This document shows, one piece after another, positions 53,624 through 64,000 of a stretch of DNA of 64,000 bases. Positions within the stretch are counted from its first letter, which is position 1, and every line of letters starts with the position of its first letter. The DNA comes from Polytrichum commune (taxonomy: Eukaryota; Streptophyta; Polytrichopsida; Polytrichales; Polytrichaceae). The stretch spans positions 18,682,527-18,746,526 of the forward strand of contig OX485808.1 in NCBI GenBank assembly GCA_950295325.1. Reading direction: 5' to 3'. A program made the position numbers and the translations under genes. The notes under the pieces were generated by a model. The model saw only the letters and a list, made by a program, of their open reading frames with translations, ran no database searches and was not told the DNA's origin.

Positions 53624-55035
53624 ATGGCTATCAAAAAAATGCGGGTTGTGATGGTGAGCCCGTGGTTTCCAAAAGGTTGTGAGGCTTAAATTGGAACAAG
53701 GATCATGTGCAAGTGGAGTTTGACCATATCATTGGTTCTAATGACAATGGTGGGCACTAAGGTGGATTCGGTAAGGAAAATGAAGGAGTGCTTTGAAAAG
53801 GGCTCCCACAAACCTCCAAAAGTATTTGGGGCCTAGAATACCGAATGCACCTAAAACCTTGGAGGGTATTAATTTTGGATTGAAATTCCAATTTGAAATG
53901 CTTAAAAGGTGGTGATGTTGGAATTGGTGCAAATGAGGCACCCGGGGCCTCTTAAGGCCTATGTGCGCTATTCAAACGCACAAGTGAAGGATACACCTAA
54001 AATGGACGACCTTGTGAGACATGCATCGTTTTAGGTGGGAATTCAAAAGCGGGTGGTGAATTCCATGTCCGAGTCCCCAAAGCTTCTTGAGGACGTATCG
54101 GGAATCTTTAAGATTTGAAGAACATTGAAATTGATGGTCCTAAAAAGAAGTTCGACGGCGTACCACCATGAAGTGGGTTTAGCCGAAAAAGGTCTCAAGG
54201 AAATGGGCGTAAGTAGTGTGGCCGTTATACCAAGGCAAATCATGCTCGTTCCGCGGACGCAATGTGGGAAGGTGGCTTTGTGGTACCAAGCCAAATCATA
54301 TTTGTGCCGTATGCGGAATGTTAGAAGTTGGTTTTATGCTACTAATCCATATAATGTTTGGGCCGCGGACGGAATGTTACAATGTGAATTGGTGGTACCA
54401 AGCTAGAACATATTTGTGCCGCGGACGGGATGTTAAAAGTTGGCTTTGCGGACCAAGCCAAAACATATTGTTGCCGTGGACCGAATGTTAGACTATGGCT
54501 TTGTGGCCAAGGCTAATAGCCTTAAGCCAAGGCCAAGTCTTTTATACCTTGAGGCTCAAGTAATCGGAGATATGTCTCATGAGTTGACAAAGAGGCAATG
54601 GACTCTTTCATGAGCCCAAAGCTCATAAGGGGGTTGGGGCTTGTCGACGCATAGAGCGGGCAAGCCCACCAAGGTGCGGTTTGCAAAGGGCGAACCGCAT
54701 GAAGCAAAGGAAGCCGCGATGCATGTAACCTTTCAATGTGGGACATTGAATTTTGTCAAAATTTCACACCATGTGAAATTAATAAGGTGCATGTCATTGT
54801 AAAGATCACCTTCTTTGAAACTCACGTGATAGATGTGAGGCCGAAGCCGGTGTGCTTGCGGTGCATTATGATGTGTCATAATGACAAGGAGATGAAGTTC
54901 AAATTGACAAGGACTCCTATGGTAGGAGGATCCAAGTTGAATTTGGTCTTAATGGACCAAATGCAAAATGAAAAACATAATGGTTGGAGTTCAATTGGAG
55001 CAACTCCAAAGAACTTATGGGGAGGCTAGGAAAGA
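53624..55035 (+). pseudogene. Element J gag and protease remnant
   Basis: Gag ATG at 53624, disrupted at once by extra A bases (ATCAAAAAAATGCGG). Gag-core remnants lie in other frames. Five Cys-rich units follow, then a DKE-type site (VDKEAMDSFMSPKL near 54575-54620). The protease block 54736-55029 reads CQNFTPCEINKVHVI-like, KLTRTPMVGGSKLNLVLMDQ. Even the newest copy has no readable gag. Confidence 0.86.
54240..54495 (+). repeat. Cys-rich tandem array of element J, five units
   Basis: Units start TTCCGCGGACGC, TGCCGTATGCGG, GGCCGCGGACGG, TGCCGCGGACGG and TTGCCGTGGACC. Confidence 0.78.
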
Positions 55036-56560
55036 TGGGCCTCCCCTAAACCGTTTGGTGAGATACAAGGATGTATTCACCAATGTGTTGCCCAAAAAGT
55101 TACCGCCAAGGAGTAAAAAATAACTTTGCTCAACAAGAGATTGAGTTCTTGAGGTATGTGGTGACAAAGGAAGTTGGTGGACGAACATGAAGAATGTGAA
55201 GGCAATCCAAAAGGAGAACTGGCCCTTCATTCAAAAAAGGCTTAGGTCATTTGTTGGCCTAGCCAACTACTACCACCACTTCATTCGAGAGTTTTTGAAG
55301 GTTGCTAGGACCTTATTCAACTTATTGAAGGAAACGGCTATCCCAAGAGTGGGATGAGCCTTGTCGCCAAGCCTTTGGGGAGCTCAAGAGCAAGTTCTCT
55401 TCACAAGATGTGGTTAAGTTTCCGGGTTTTCATAAGCATTTTGAGGTGCACATGGAGGCGAAGGATTTTACCATTGGTGGATGTTGATCCAAGATGGATG
55501 ACCATTGCTTGTGGGAGCATTAAGCTCCATGGTTGTGGAACCTTGTCCGGCTTGTGCAAGAAATGGTTATCCCAAGAGTGGGATGAGCCTTGCCACAAAG
55601 CCTTTGGGGAACTTAAGAGAAAGTTTTCTTCGCCGCTTGTGCTCAAGTTCGCGTAGCTTGACTATCCTTTTGAGGTGCATATGGGGGCGAGTGACTTTAC
55701 CATTGGCGGATGTTGAGGCAAAATGGATGGCCATTGCAGATAAGAGCATGAAGCTCGATGGTTGTCCGACCTCGTCCAACTTGTGCAAGAAATGGCTATC
55801 CCAAGAGTGGGATGAGCCTTCCCACCAAGTCTTTGAGGAGCTTAAGACCAAGTTCTCTTCGCCGCCCGTGCTCAAGTTCGCGGAGTTTGACATACCTTTT
55901 GAGGTGCATACGGGGGCGAGTAACTTTACCATTGGCGGATGTGATCCAAGATGGATGCCCATTGCATATGGGAGCATTAAGCTTAACGGTTGTCGAACCT
56001 TGTGCGACTTGTGAAAGAAAAGGCTATCCGAAGAGTGGGATGAGCCTTTTCACCAAGTCTTTGGGGAGCTTAAGAGCAAGTTCTCTTCGCCGCCCGTGCT
56101 CAAGTTCGCGGAGTTTGAGAAACCTTTTGAAGTGCATACGGGGGCGAGTGACTTTGCCAATGGTGGATTATGTGTAAGATGGATGGCCATTGCATATGGG
56201 AGCATGAAGCTCGATGGTTGTCAAAGAAGACAACCAACTCATGACAAAGAACTTCTTTGCCGTAGTGCATTGCTTGAAGATGTAGCGACACTATTTGGGG
56301 TCGCACAAAGCAAAAGTCTACATGGACAATGTGTCCTAAAAGTATTTTGACATACAAGAGCAAGTGAACGCCAAGTCATTGCGGTGGCATGATAGTTTGG
56401 CGCTTATGAAGGTGGATTTGATCCACAAACCGGACCGTGGAAATGTGGTGCCGGATGCGCGAAGTAGACCGGAAGAGTTCCAAGCAATGAGAACCATCCA
56501 AACCTTGTGGCTAATGTGTGCCGGCAAAGGAAACTTGTGATGCAAGATACGGGAGGGGTA
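55036..56560 (+). pseudogene. Element J RT remnant and RNase H region
   Basis: VRYKDVFTNVLPKKLPPRS, the RT lead-in, runs into the post-palm segment with only a few codons between, so fingers and palm (about 170 residues in relatives) are gone. The thumb/connection is partly readable (LANYYHHFIREF). Four RNase H units span 55335-56165. A frame covering two units is 55505-56014. The C-terminal part follows (KSLRWHDSLALMKVDLIHKP) with the RPEEFQAMRTIQTLWLM linker. Every unit has HTGAS, HMGAS or HMEAK in place of HTDAS, so none has the catalytic Asp. Confidence 0.89.
55330..56165 (+). repeat. RNase H tandem array of element J, four units
   Basis: (C/T)TATCC(C/G) marks near 55337, 55567, 55797 and 56025, with a period of about 229 bp. 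The first unit is the most diverged. Confidence 0.87.
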
Positions 56561-58031
56561 AATTCACTACCCCAAAGCACAAAAGCTTTTAGATGAGATT
56601 CACAAGAGCAAGGTGCTCAAAGAGGTTAAGTTGGTGGACGGATTGTTCAAGTGCAAGCAAAGTTGGGTGTATGTGCCACAAGGCAAGTTGAGGCTATCGG
56701 TTTTGAAGAAGGAATATGATAGCCACATTGCCGGCCAAAGAGAAGAAAGAAAAAACCGCCATAGAATGGTGTCTTGGAGGTACCATTGGCGGTGCATAAA
56801 GGAGGATATAACCCACTTTGTGAAGGTTTGGATGAAGTGCCAAGTGAACCGAGCCTCTAACCAAAACCAAGGTGGTTTCTTGCAACCGTTGCCTATCCCG
56901 TTGGCGCCATGGCATGGTATGTGCATGGACTTGATCACAAGTTTGCCGGAGTCACATGGGTATGATGCCATCTTGTTGATGGTAGAGCGGTTTGCCAAGT
57001 TGGCACACATGGTGCCGATTGTGGGAACCGCCACCGCGTTGGAGACCGCATAGCCTTTTCTCAAAGGATGGTTGAGGCACCACGGGTTGCCAAGAGTGAT
57101 TGTGTGGGATCAAGATCCAAAGTTCACAAGTGCATTTTCAATGCATTTCTCTAAGGAGGTCGGAATGAAACTAAGGTTTAGCATGACCTTGCATTCCCAA
57201 ATGGATGGGGAAGCGGAGCGTGTGAATGGAGTCTTGAAGCAATACTTGAGGAACTTGGTGGGGGCGGACCAAGGAGATTGGGCGGACTATGTGGGTCGAG
57301 CGGAGTGTAATTGCAATGTAGCCACGCACTTGGCTACCAAGGGGTGGTCTTTGGTGGTGGCTTATGGAGTGGATGCGCTCCAACCTATTAACCTAGCTCT
57401 CGAGGGGGCACATTCAACACTAGAGTTCAACCAAGATGGTGAGGACTTGGCCAAGGAGCAAAAAAACAAGTCTTGGAGATGACCAAGTTGTTGGTGGAGA
57501 AAGCCCGAAGGTGGTACGAAGTGCGAATCAATGCCGGAAGACGCAAAGTGGAGAATGAGGTGGGCCAAAAGGTGTTGTTGAATGTGAACAACTTCACTTA
57601 CCCGAAAGGCCTCACTCCAAAGTTTATGTCCAAAATTGGAGCTCCGTTTCCCATTGTGGAACAAGTGTTCAAGGACATGTATAAGTTGGAATTACCGCCG
57701 GAGATCAAAGTGCATCCCATATTTCATGTCTCATTCCTAAAGTCATTTAAGGACGACACCTTGTGGCCCGATCACAAGCAAGTGATTAGGCCACCTCCCG
57801 ACCTTGTGGACATCATTTGGAACATGAGGTAGGAGGGCACCCTCAAGTGTAGGAAGCCCAAGTGAAAAGGAAAAAAAATGTACAAAGGAGTATTTGGTGA
57901 AATGGTGTGGATACCATGAGAAAGAAGCCGTTTGGGTAGCGGCAAGAGACATGCTAACCACCAATGAATTGGTGAAGCACTTTGAAGAAACTAAGGCTAA
58001 GGATTCCAATAAAATGAAGCGTAGGCATTGA
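56561..58031 (+). pseudogene. Element J integrase and chromodomain, least decayed copy
   Basis: 56613-57053 is open for 146 codons: zinc region (HRMVSWRYHWRCIKED, with VWMKC where CxxC is expected, so one Cys is lost) and first Asp (MCMDLITSLPES), ending at the family TAG after TALETA. 57072-57482 carries the second Asp and Glu (EAERVNGVLKQYLR). An A-run frameshift at about 57465 leads to 57473-57832 (C-terminal domain, KFMSKIGAPFPIVEQVFKDM, HPIFHVSFLKSFKDD), which ends at TAG after NMR. The chromodomain then reads EYLVKWCGYHEKEAVWVAAR to the TGA at 58029-58031. Confidence 0.92.
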
Positions 58032-58828
58032 TGAGGACATCAATCTCCTTTAGTGGGGGAGAGACGGTAGTAGCACACTTACCTTCGAGGTTAATTGCTC
58101 CACAACATGAACTTGTTCTTTGGCTTGAGGGAATAAAGTCCAAACTTTAGTGGTGCAAAGAGAAAAGTATGAGATGAGGTCCTAGTCTTGTACTTGTGCT
58201 TGGTTAGTGGAAGAGGGGGAATAGACATGCCAAACTAGGTTGGGTAAGCCGAGTAATTGGGGGCCATGGCTTGGAAGGGCCTTGGATAAAACCAAGAAAC
58301 TTCTTAGCCGTGGGCTTGTCCGGGCGGGGACAAGGTGATGGCGCGTGCTTATAAAAGTGCTACCCGCGAGCTAACGAGAGTTGGCGCATGGGAGTCATGA
58401 ACCCATGTCTCGAAAGAGCAAAGTGGGAACCGAGTCGGGCGGGACTTGGCATCACCCCCGTGCGATCGAGGCGTGGCTTAACAATGGAAAGCCATCTCGG
58501 AGTTGCAACCGAGACAACTTAGTGGAAGCGTTGAGGTCTCGCCTAGATGTGTCATGTTAGGCTAGTGAAGCCTAACGGGGGAGGCCCCAAAGGAGGGGCA
58601 ACCCAAGTGAGTCTCAAAGTAGGTGGGTCTATTGTAGGTTAGGTCCTTGGAGGAGTTCCAAGGTCGCTAACGGACCACCTAGTAACGACACCTTTGGGAC
58701 TATGCCAAATTTGAAGATGCATTGTGGGGGTCGCGCCCTAAGGTAAACACAATGCCGCACCATAGAGGATGGCAACTTGAGAATTGGTGTGCCGACTACG
58801 AGTATAGTCGATGAGGGCATCGACTCCG
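58032..58828 (+). other. 3' untranslated region of element J
   Basis: Hairpin-rich non-coding region. A deletion near 58650 (CTTGGAGGAGTTCCAAG) shortens one stem but keeps it paired. The antisense ORF is shorter here (58629-59027). Confidence 0.73.
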
Positions 58829-58843
58829 TTTGGTGGGGGTGAG
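58829..58843 (+). other. Polypurine tract of element J
   Basis: TTTGGTGGGGGTGAG immediately before the 3' LTR. Confidence 0.9.
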
Positions 58844-59820
58844 TGTCGCGCACCTCTCCATGAGGAGTGCCCGAAACACCATGGGCACAAGGGGGACCCC
58901 GGAGTGACACCCGGGACTTGTGGCGCCGTTGGTGAGAGGGCCCAAGTGATCCTAGTGTGGGTGAGGGCCCCGGGCGTTGGGAACGCCTCCCACCCACGAA
59001 GATTAGGAGGCACAAGGGTAAGGCCATGAGTTATGCGTAGCTCATGGCGTGGTGATTCTAGAAAGCTCAAGAACACCTCAATCGGAGGTGTGAGCTAGGA
59101 GTTATGGCCATTTGAGTGGGGCGCTGTCCCGGGACAGCGCCCTGGTACAGCAGTGCCTGGGAGTGATTCCCGGGACTGCCAAGGTTCAAACAGGCATAAC
59201 TTCCTCAAGACTTGCTCAAATGGAGCAAGTGAGGAGTCCATCGGCATCTACGTGAAGCGTAGATGAACATGGAGTGGTTGGTTGTTATGATCAGACATCA
59301 TACAAGGAAGTTATGATGGTCTGAAGCTGCTGGGGGGGTTCTAGGCCCAGCAGCTAAAGGAAAATGTCCACTTGGCCCCAACTCTTGGTAGAGAGACAAG
59401 AGGTTGGTTGACGGTGGGGAAGGGGCCCCGCGTGAAGTCCTAGAGGCTTATATGGGTGAGGTGGTGTGGCCTCACCCACCCGAGGCCGAACGGTATGGCC
59501 TCCATGGGCATTGGCCCAATGTGAGGCCATAGTTGCCTAGTATGACTCGGGTCGTTGTAGTGTTGCTCCGGCAACGCGATGATCAACATAAGATGGGACT
59601 TCCATGGATGGAAGTCCACATCTAGGAATGGGTTACCGATTAAGGGGTGAGTCCCGAAAGCAAAGTAGGAGGGTTGGTTCCCCTCCTATGAACTATATGG
59701 TCCGGGGTAAGAGGAGCTAACCATTAGCATGGCGGAATGTAAAGGGTTAGCGACTCGTAACCTTTGCTAGAATTGAAAATTGGCAAGATTGTCAAGGGGG
59801 GGCTAGCAAGGGTTGCGACA
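58844..59820 (+). repeat. LTR L19: 3' LTR of element J
   Basis: 977 bp; reads the same as L18 throughout by eye. Confidence 0.97.
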
Positions 59821-59825
59821 TTAGT

Positions 59826-61470
59826 TGCGCTTTCAGTGTCCTGCTTCCAAATCGAAATCAATCCTCTCTCGTGAGAAAGTGACAGAAAGAGCCAAATCAA
59901 AGGGGCTCTTCTTGATTGTCCTTGCCACCTACTCTCGTTGTTCAACAGTGCACGAGTTGGAAGGCTGCAGCTGCAGCTACACTCTCACTTTCCATGTACG
60001 TAATGTTTCAATGCACCTCTGTTTCAACCCTTGATGTTGCTACACATTGAGCTTATATCTTGTGCACAGAGTCTACATTGCGCTGGTCATTCACGACAAC
60101 TCGTCAATGGCAGCATTGACGACGAATATTAATAGACACTGCAGTGTAGGGAGCGCCAGCTGAACTTGATCAAAAGTTCAAGAAAATCCGCTTGGGAGAA
60201 ACAGTCGAGTTATTTGTTAGTATGTGTTCAGTGATCGGGGAGATTGTTGGGCATAATCGGTTGAGATCCGAGTGTTTGCAAGTCCAACCGGTTACATGTT
60301 GGCATCCTCCAGTTTTCCTTTATACAATTGCCGTGTATTCCATAAATTCCTCTAAAATGATCGGTAGTTTTCTTGCAGTCTTGAACTTCGACCAGTTATT
60401 TCTCAAACTCAACCGGTTCATCTGTAACTAAGTGCCAGTTCTCCCCGATCATTGTATGTGTTAGTGGAGTGAGTGGTTGCATGAAGAAGTAGGGGCTAAT
60501 CTGGTACCCTGCAATGGCATTCAGAAAATCTTGTGGGATAGTTTTGCATGTGGTGATAGAGTTTGGTTATCACGGATATTTATGGTGATCAGTAAGAATC
60601 GGCTGGGCCTCAAGAGAGGCTGAGCTGTGAGCTGTTGATCACTTGATTATTTGAGTGAGAGGTTTTTGTTGCCACAAAGAATCTGGAAAGACGACCAGTG
60701 AAACCATGGTCCTCAGTTTAGGTAATCAAATATGAGCTCTGGGGCCCCCGAAATATTGAGGCTCGAAGTAGAAAGGGTTTCCACCTTGGAATATTAAGCA
60801 TAATCCATATTTATGTCTGGCATGTTATCCACTAAGACATAATCGAGATATGTCTGGCTGATTGTGATTCTCTTCAGCGAATTTTGTGCAAAAGAAGAAT
60901 CAGGAATCTAGAGAAATCTAAGGATTGGAATCGTAGATACTGACTGTTTAGGAAGAGGGTGGGCAGAATGTAATTGCATGTCTTGTGCCATGTTGTGTAC
61001 TGATGGGCACCTTTGGGATTTGGAACACAAGTATGTAGGGGTACATGAGTTACCAAGGGGCATTACATTTTCTTGATAATACCTGTTGGTGGAGGCTAAT
61101 AGGTGTGTAATGGTAAATTTGGTACCTATGAGTGTTTTTTAAAGTAAATTGGCAATAAGATTACCCTGGATGCTGATGGAGGGGTTCTATCTGAGCTCAT
61201 GAGAATATGGATGCATTTTCCATGCAGGTCTCGGCTGCCGGTGTGGTGATCTAGCTTCCTCAACTTTGAGCTAAGGCGAGGCTGCCATTGAAGAATCCAT
61301 TCGTTTTGCAATGCGACATTCATTTTTCTAGGGACTTATTTTCTCTTTGATTGATTGGATGCGAGAGAGAGGTGGAATGATTGAGCAAGTCGAATCATAA
61401 GAGGGAAAATTCAATCATCCCAGCCGCAGCTCAAGTGCACTAGCAGCTCTGGTTTTGGTTGGTGTGGAAG
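59826..61470. other. Non-element locus, right part
   Basis: Continuation of 51085-52595 after element J. TTTCAG (59832-59837) could be a splice acceptor, and a short open stretch (VYIALVIHDNSSMAALTT, about 60070-60130) follows GTGCACAG. Most of 60200-61440 is A/T-rich and shows nothing I recognise; frames at 60192-60431 and elsewhere look like chance. Upstream of 61471 the sequence looks like a leader. Confidence 0.4.
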
Positions 61471-61735
61471 ATGGCGCTGAATTTCAAGATTAGGTTGTAC
61501 TCGGTTGAAGATGATGTTTCGCGGCCGGAGCTATTGAGCCCCTTCTTTTGCCAAACGGGCGACACTTATGCTGATTTGCGCACGCGCTTGGAGAATGGTG
61601 GATGCGTGGAGTGGCCTTTCCTTTTTTGGGACTTCCAAGATGAATGTCGAATCCTCAAGAGGTTTGAGGCCATGAATCCTGTGACAGACCGTGTCTATGT
61701 CATTCCTTTATTGGAGGACGAAGGTGGACTTCAGA
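61471..61735 (+). CDS. N-terminal coding fragment, unknown function, cut by element K
   Basis: ATG at 61471 in a good plant context (GGAAGATGGCG) opens 88 codons: MALNFKIRLYSVEDDVSRPE, CQTGDTYADLRTRLENGGCV, EWPFLFWDFQDECRILKRFE, then VYVIPLLEDEGG. It is acidic and compact, with no signal peptide or membrane segment. DTYADLRTRLE may belong to a beta-grasp-like N-terminal domain (inference). Element K's 3' LTR begins at 61736 inside the next codon, so the natural C-terminus lies beyond K, off-window. I do not recognise the family with certainty. Confidence 0.6.
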
Positions 61736-62708
61736 TGTTGCAACCCTTGCTAGCTCCCTTAACAATCTTGCCAATTTTCGTTTCTAGCAAAGGTTACGAG
61801 CGCTAACCATTCGCATTCCGCCATGCTAATGGATAGCTCCTCTTACCCCGGACCAATAGTTCATAGGAGGGAACCAACCCTCCTACTTTGCTTTCGGGAC
61901 TCACCCCTTAATCGGTAACCCATTTCTTGGATGTGGACTTCCATCCATGGAAGTCCAATCCTATGTTGATCATCGCGTTGCCGGAGCAACACTACAACAA
62001 CCCGAACCATACTAGGCAACTATGGCCTCACAATGGGCCAATGCCCATGGAGGCCGTGCCATTCGGCCTCGGGTGGGTGAGGCCACACCACCTCACCCAT
62101 ATAAGCCTCTAGGACTTCACGCGGGGCCCCTACCCCACCGCCAACCAACCTCTTGTCTCTCTACCAAGAGTTGGGGCCAAGTGGACATTTTCCCTTAGCT
62201 GCTGGGCCTAGAACCCCCCCAGCAGCTTCAGACCATCATAACTTCCTTGTATGATGTCTGATCATAACAACCAACCACTCCATCTTCATCTACGCTTCAC
62301 GTAGATGCCGATGGACTCCTCGCTTGCCCCATTCGGGCAAGTCTTGAGGAAGTTATGCCTGTTTGAACCTTGGCAGTCCCGGGAATCACTCCCAGGCACT
62401 GCTGTACCAGGGCGCTGTCCCGGGACAGCACCCCACTCAAATGGCCATAACTCCTAGCTCACACCTCCAATTGAGGTGATCTTGAGCATTCTAGAATCAC
62501 CACGCCATGAGCTGCGCATAGCTTATAGCCTTACCCTTGTGCATCCTAGTCTCCGTGGGTGGGAGGCGTTCCCAACGCCCGGGGCCCTCACCCACACTAG
62601 GATCACTTGGGCCCTCTCACCAACGGCGCCACAAGTCCCGGGTGTCACTCCGGGGTCCCCCTTGTGCCCATGGTGTTTCGGGCACTCCTCATGGAGAGGT
62701 GCGCGACA
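61736..62708 (-). repeat. LTR L20: 3' LTR of element K
   Basis: 973 bp, C-G version of the covarying stem. The terminal TGTCGC has mutated to TGTTGC. Confidence 0.95.
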
Positions 62709-62723
62709 CTCACCCCCACCAAA
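62709..62723 (-). other. Polypurine tract of element K
   Basis: Minus strand TTTGGTGGGGGTGAG before the 3' LTR. Confidence 0.88.
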
Positions 62724-63523
62724 CGGAGTCGATGCCCTCATCGACTATACTCGTAGTCGGCACACCAATTCTCAAGTTGCCATCCTCTATGGTGCGGCAT
62801 TGTGTTTACCTTAGGGCGCGACCCCCACAATGCATCTTCAAATTTGGCATAGTCCCAAAGGTGTCGTTCCTAGGTGGTCCGTTAGCGACTTTGGATCTCT
62901 CATCCAAGGACCTAACCTATACTAGACCCACCTACTTCGGGACTCACTTGGGTTGCCCCTCCTTTGGGGCCCCCCCCGTTAGGCTCCACTAGCCTAACGT
63001 GACACATCTAGGCGAGACCTCAACGCTTCCACTAAGTTGTCTCGGTTGCAACTCCGAGATGGCTTTCCATTGTTAAGCCACGCCTCGATCGCACGGGGCT
63101 GATGCCAAGTCCCGCCCGACTCGGTTCCCACTTTGCTCTTTCGAGACATGGGTTCATGACTCCCATGCGCCAACTTTCGTTTGGTCGCGGGTAGCACTTT
63201 TATGAGCACGCGCCATCACCTTGTTCCCGCCCGGACAAGCCCACTGCTAAGAGGTTTCTTGGTTTTATCCAAGGCCCCTCCAAGCCATGGCCCCCAATTA
63301 CTCGGCTTACCCAACCTAGTTTGGCATGTCTATTCCCCCTCTTCCATTAACCAAGCACAAGTACAAGACTAGGACGTCATCTCATACTTTTCTCTTTGCA
63401 CCACTAAAGTTTGGACTTTATTCCCTCAAGCCAAAAAAACAAGTTCATGTCGTGGAGTAATTAACCTCGAAGCTAAGTGTGCTACTAGCGTCTCTCCCCC
63501 ACTAAAGGAGATTGATGTCCTCA
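62724..63523 (-). other. 3' untranslated region of element K
   Basis: As in the other copies. The antisense ORF 62537-62992 (151 codons) overlaps it. Confidence 0.72.
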
Positions 63524-64000
63524 TCAATGCCTACGCTTCATTTTATTGGAATCCTTAGCCTTAGTTTCTTCAAAGTGCTTCACCAATTCATTGGTGTTCA
63601 CCATGTCTCTTGCCGCCACCCAAGCGGTTTGTTTCTCATGGTATCCTCACCATTTCACCAAGTACTCCTTTGTACATTTTCTTTCATTTTCACTTGGGCT
63701 TCCTACACTTGAGGATGCCCTCCTACCTCATGTTCCAAGTGACCTCCACAAGGTCGGGACATGGCCTAATCACTTGCTTGTGATCGGGCCACAAGGTGTC
63801 GTCCTAAAATGACTTTCGTAATGAGACATGAAATGTCGGATGCACTTTGATCTCCGGCGGTAATTCCAACTTATACATGTCCTTGAACACTTGGTCCACA
63901 ATGGAAAACGAAGTTCCAATTTTGGACATGAACTTTTGGAGTAAGGCCTTTGGGCAAGGTGAAGTTGTCCACATTCAACAACACCTTATTGGCCCACCTC
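63524..64000 (-). pseudogene. Element K chromodomain and integrase C-terminal remnant
   Basis: Minus strand: chromodomain (KEYLVKW, TGA, GYHEKQTAWVAARD) ending at 63524-63526. Upstream lie the TAG after NMR, KSF*DD, and the LELPPEIKVH region up to the window edge. Confidence 0.86.

Larger units (their letters stand above)
52596..59820 (+). mobile_element. Element J: youngest full-length Ty3/gypsy element
   Basis: 7,225 bp with 977-bp LTRs 52596-53572 and 58844-59820 in which I find no difference. The target duplication TTAGT (52591-52595 and 59821-59825) is perfect, and the insertion is in non-element DNA. It shares the family lesions (DKE, RT palm deletion, RNase H Asp to Gly, integrase TAG) but lacks several stops common to the other copies: the chromodomain reads KWCGYHEKE and the integrase end SFLKSFKDD. 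It has five Cys-rich and four RNase H units. Confidence 0.97.
61736..64000 (-). mobile_element. Element K: Ty3/gypsy element, 3' portion
   Basis: Minus strand: 3' LTR 61736-62708, PPT, 3' UTR, chromodomain and integrase C-terminal part, running off the window. The outer LTR end reads TGTTGC instead of TGTCGC. The left target copy would be TCAGA (61731-61735). It interrupts the reading frame that starts at 61471. Confidence 0.93.

Noticed and set aside
60192-60431. 79-codon frame MGETVELFVSMCSV...
   Set aside because: Composition looks random, there is no recognisable motif, and the sequence around it is A/T-rich.

Overview
This is nuclear DNA of a eukaryote, most probably a land plant. About 59 of the 64 kb (over 90%) are copies of one Ty3/gypsy chromodomain-type LTR retrotransposon family, inserted into one another in both orientations. 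The plant assignment rests on a primer-binding site (TGGTATCAGAGC core, initiator tRNA-Met type) usual in plant LTR elements, on chromovirus-like integrase and chromodomain remnants, and on GT-AG introns in the few non-element segments. I cannot name the species. From memory, the non-element coding fragments recall repetitive gene families of seed-free plants such as ferns or mosses; that impression is weak.

Anatomy of the family, sense strand: LTR of about 975 bp (TGTCGCGCACC...GGGTTGCGACA), 2-bp spacer, PBS, degraded gag, a tandem array of about 57-bp Cys-rich units, protease remnant, truncated RT joined to RNase H (tandem units of about 229 bp), integrase, chromodomain, about 800 bp of 3' UTR, PPT (GGTGGGGGTGAG), LTR. 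Where the relevant region is present, every copy shares the same lesions: protease DTG read as DKE, RT fingers and palm missing, RNase H catalytic Asp read as Gly, and a TAG stop inside integrase. The family therefore spread while defective, presumably using enzymes supplied in trans.

Layout. 1-342: end of a + LTR inserted in element A. Element A (-, 343-20483, 5' LTR 19510-20483) carries element B (-, 1734-8752, TSD ACATT) and a solo LTR (8907-9195 plus 16240-16924) that itself carries element C (+, 9196-16234, TSD ACTAT). A lies in the gag of element F (+; remnants 20484-21158 and 32630-36381). Element D (+, 21159-28222) sits between F and element E (-, 28223-32629) with non-matching flanks, best explained by recombination between two related insertions. 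E carries a solo LTR (29177-30147, TSD CCTCC). F lies in element G (-, 36382-37992). 37993-39084 is a non-element coding fragment (- strand, one intron). Element H (+, 39085-51084; complex 5' LTR, no 3' end) carries element I (-, 41477-48536, TSD GGACC). 51085-52595 and 59826-61735 form a non-element locus split by element J (+, 52596-59820, TSD TTAGT), whose LTRs look identical and which is the youngest insertion. An open reading frame starting at 61471 is cut at 61735 by element K (-, 61736 to past the window end).

Besides the shared lesions, the most unusual feature is that the LTR and 3' UTR are tiled almost end to end with short perfect inverted repeats. One stem shows a compensatory base-pair switch between LTR copies. 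No autonomous element, RNA gene or CRISPR array is visible.
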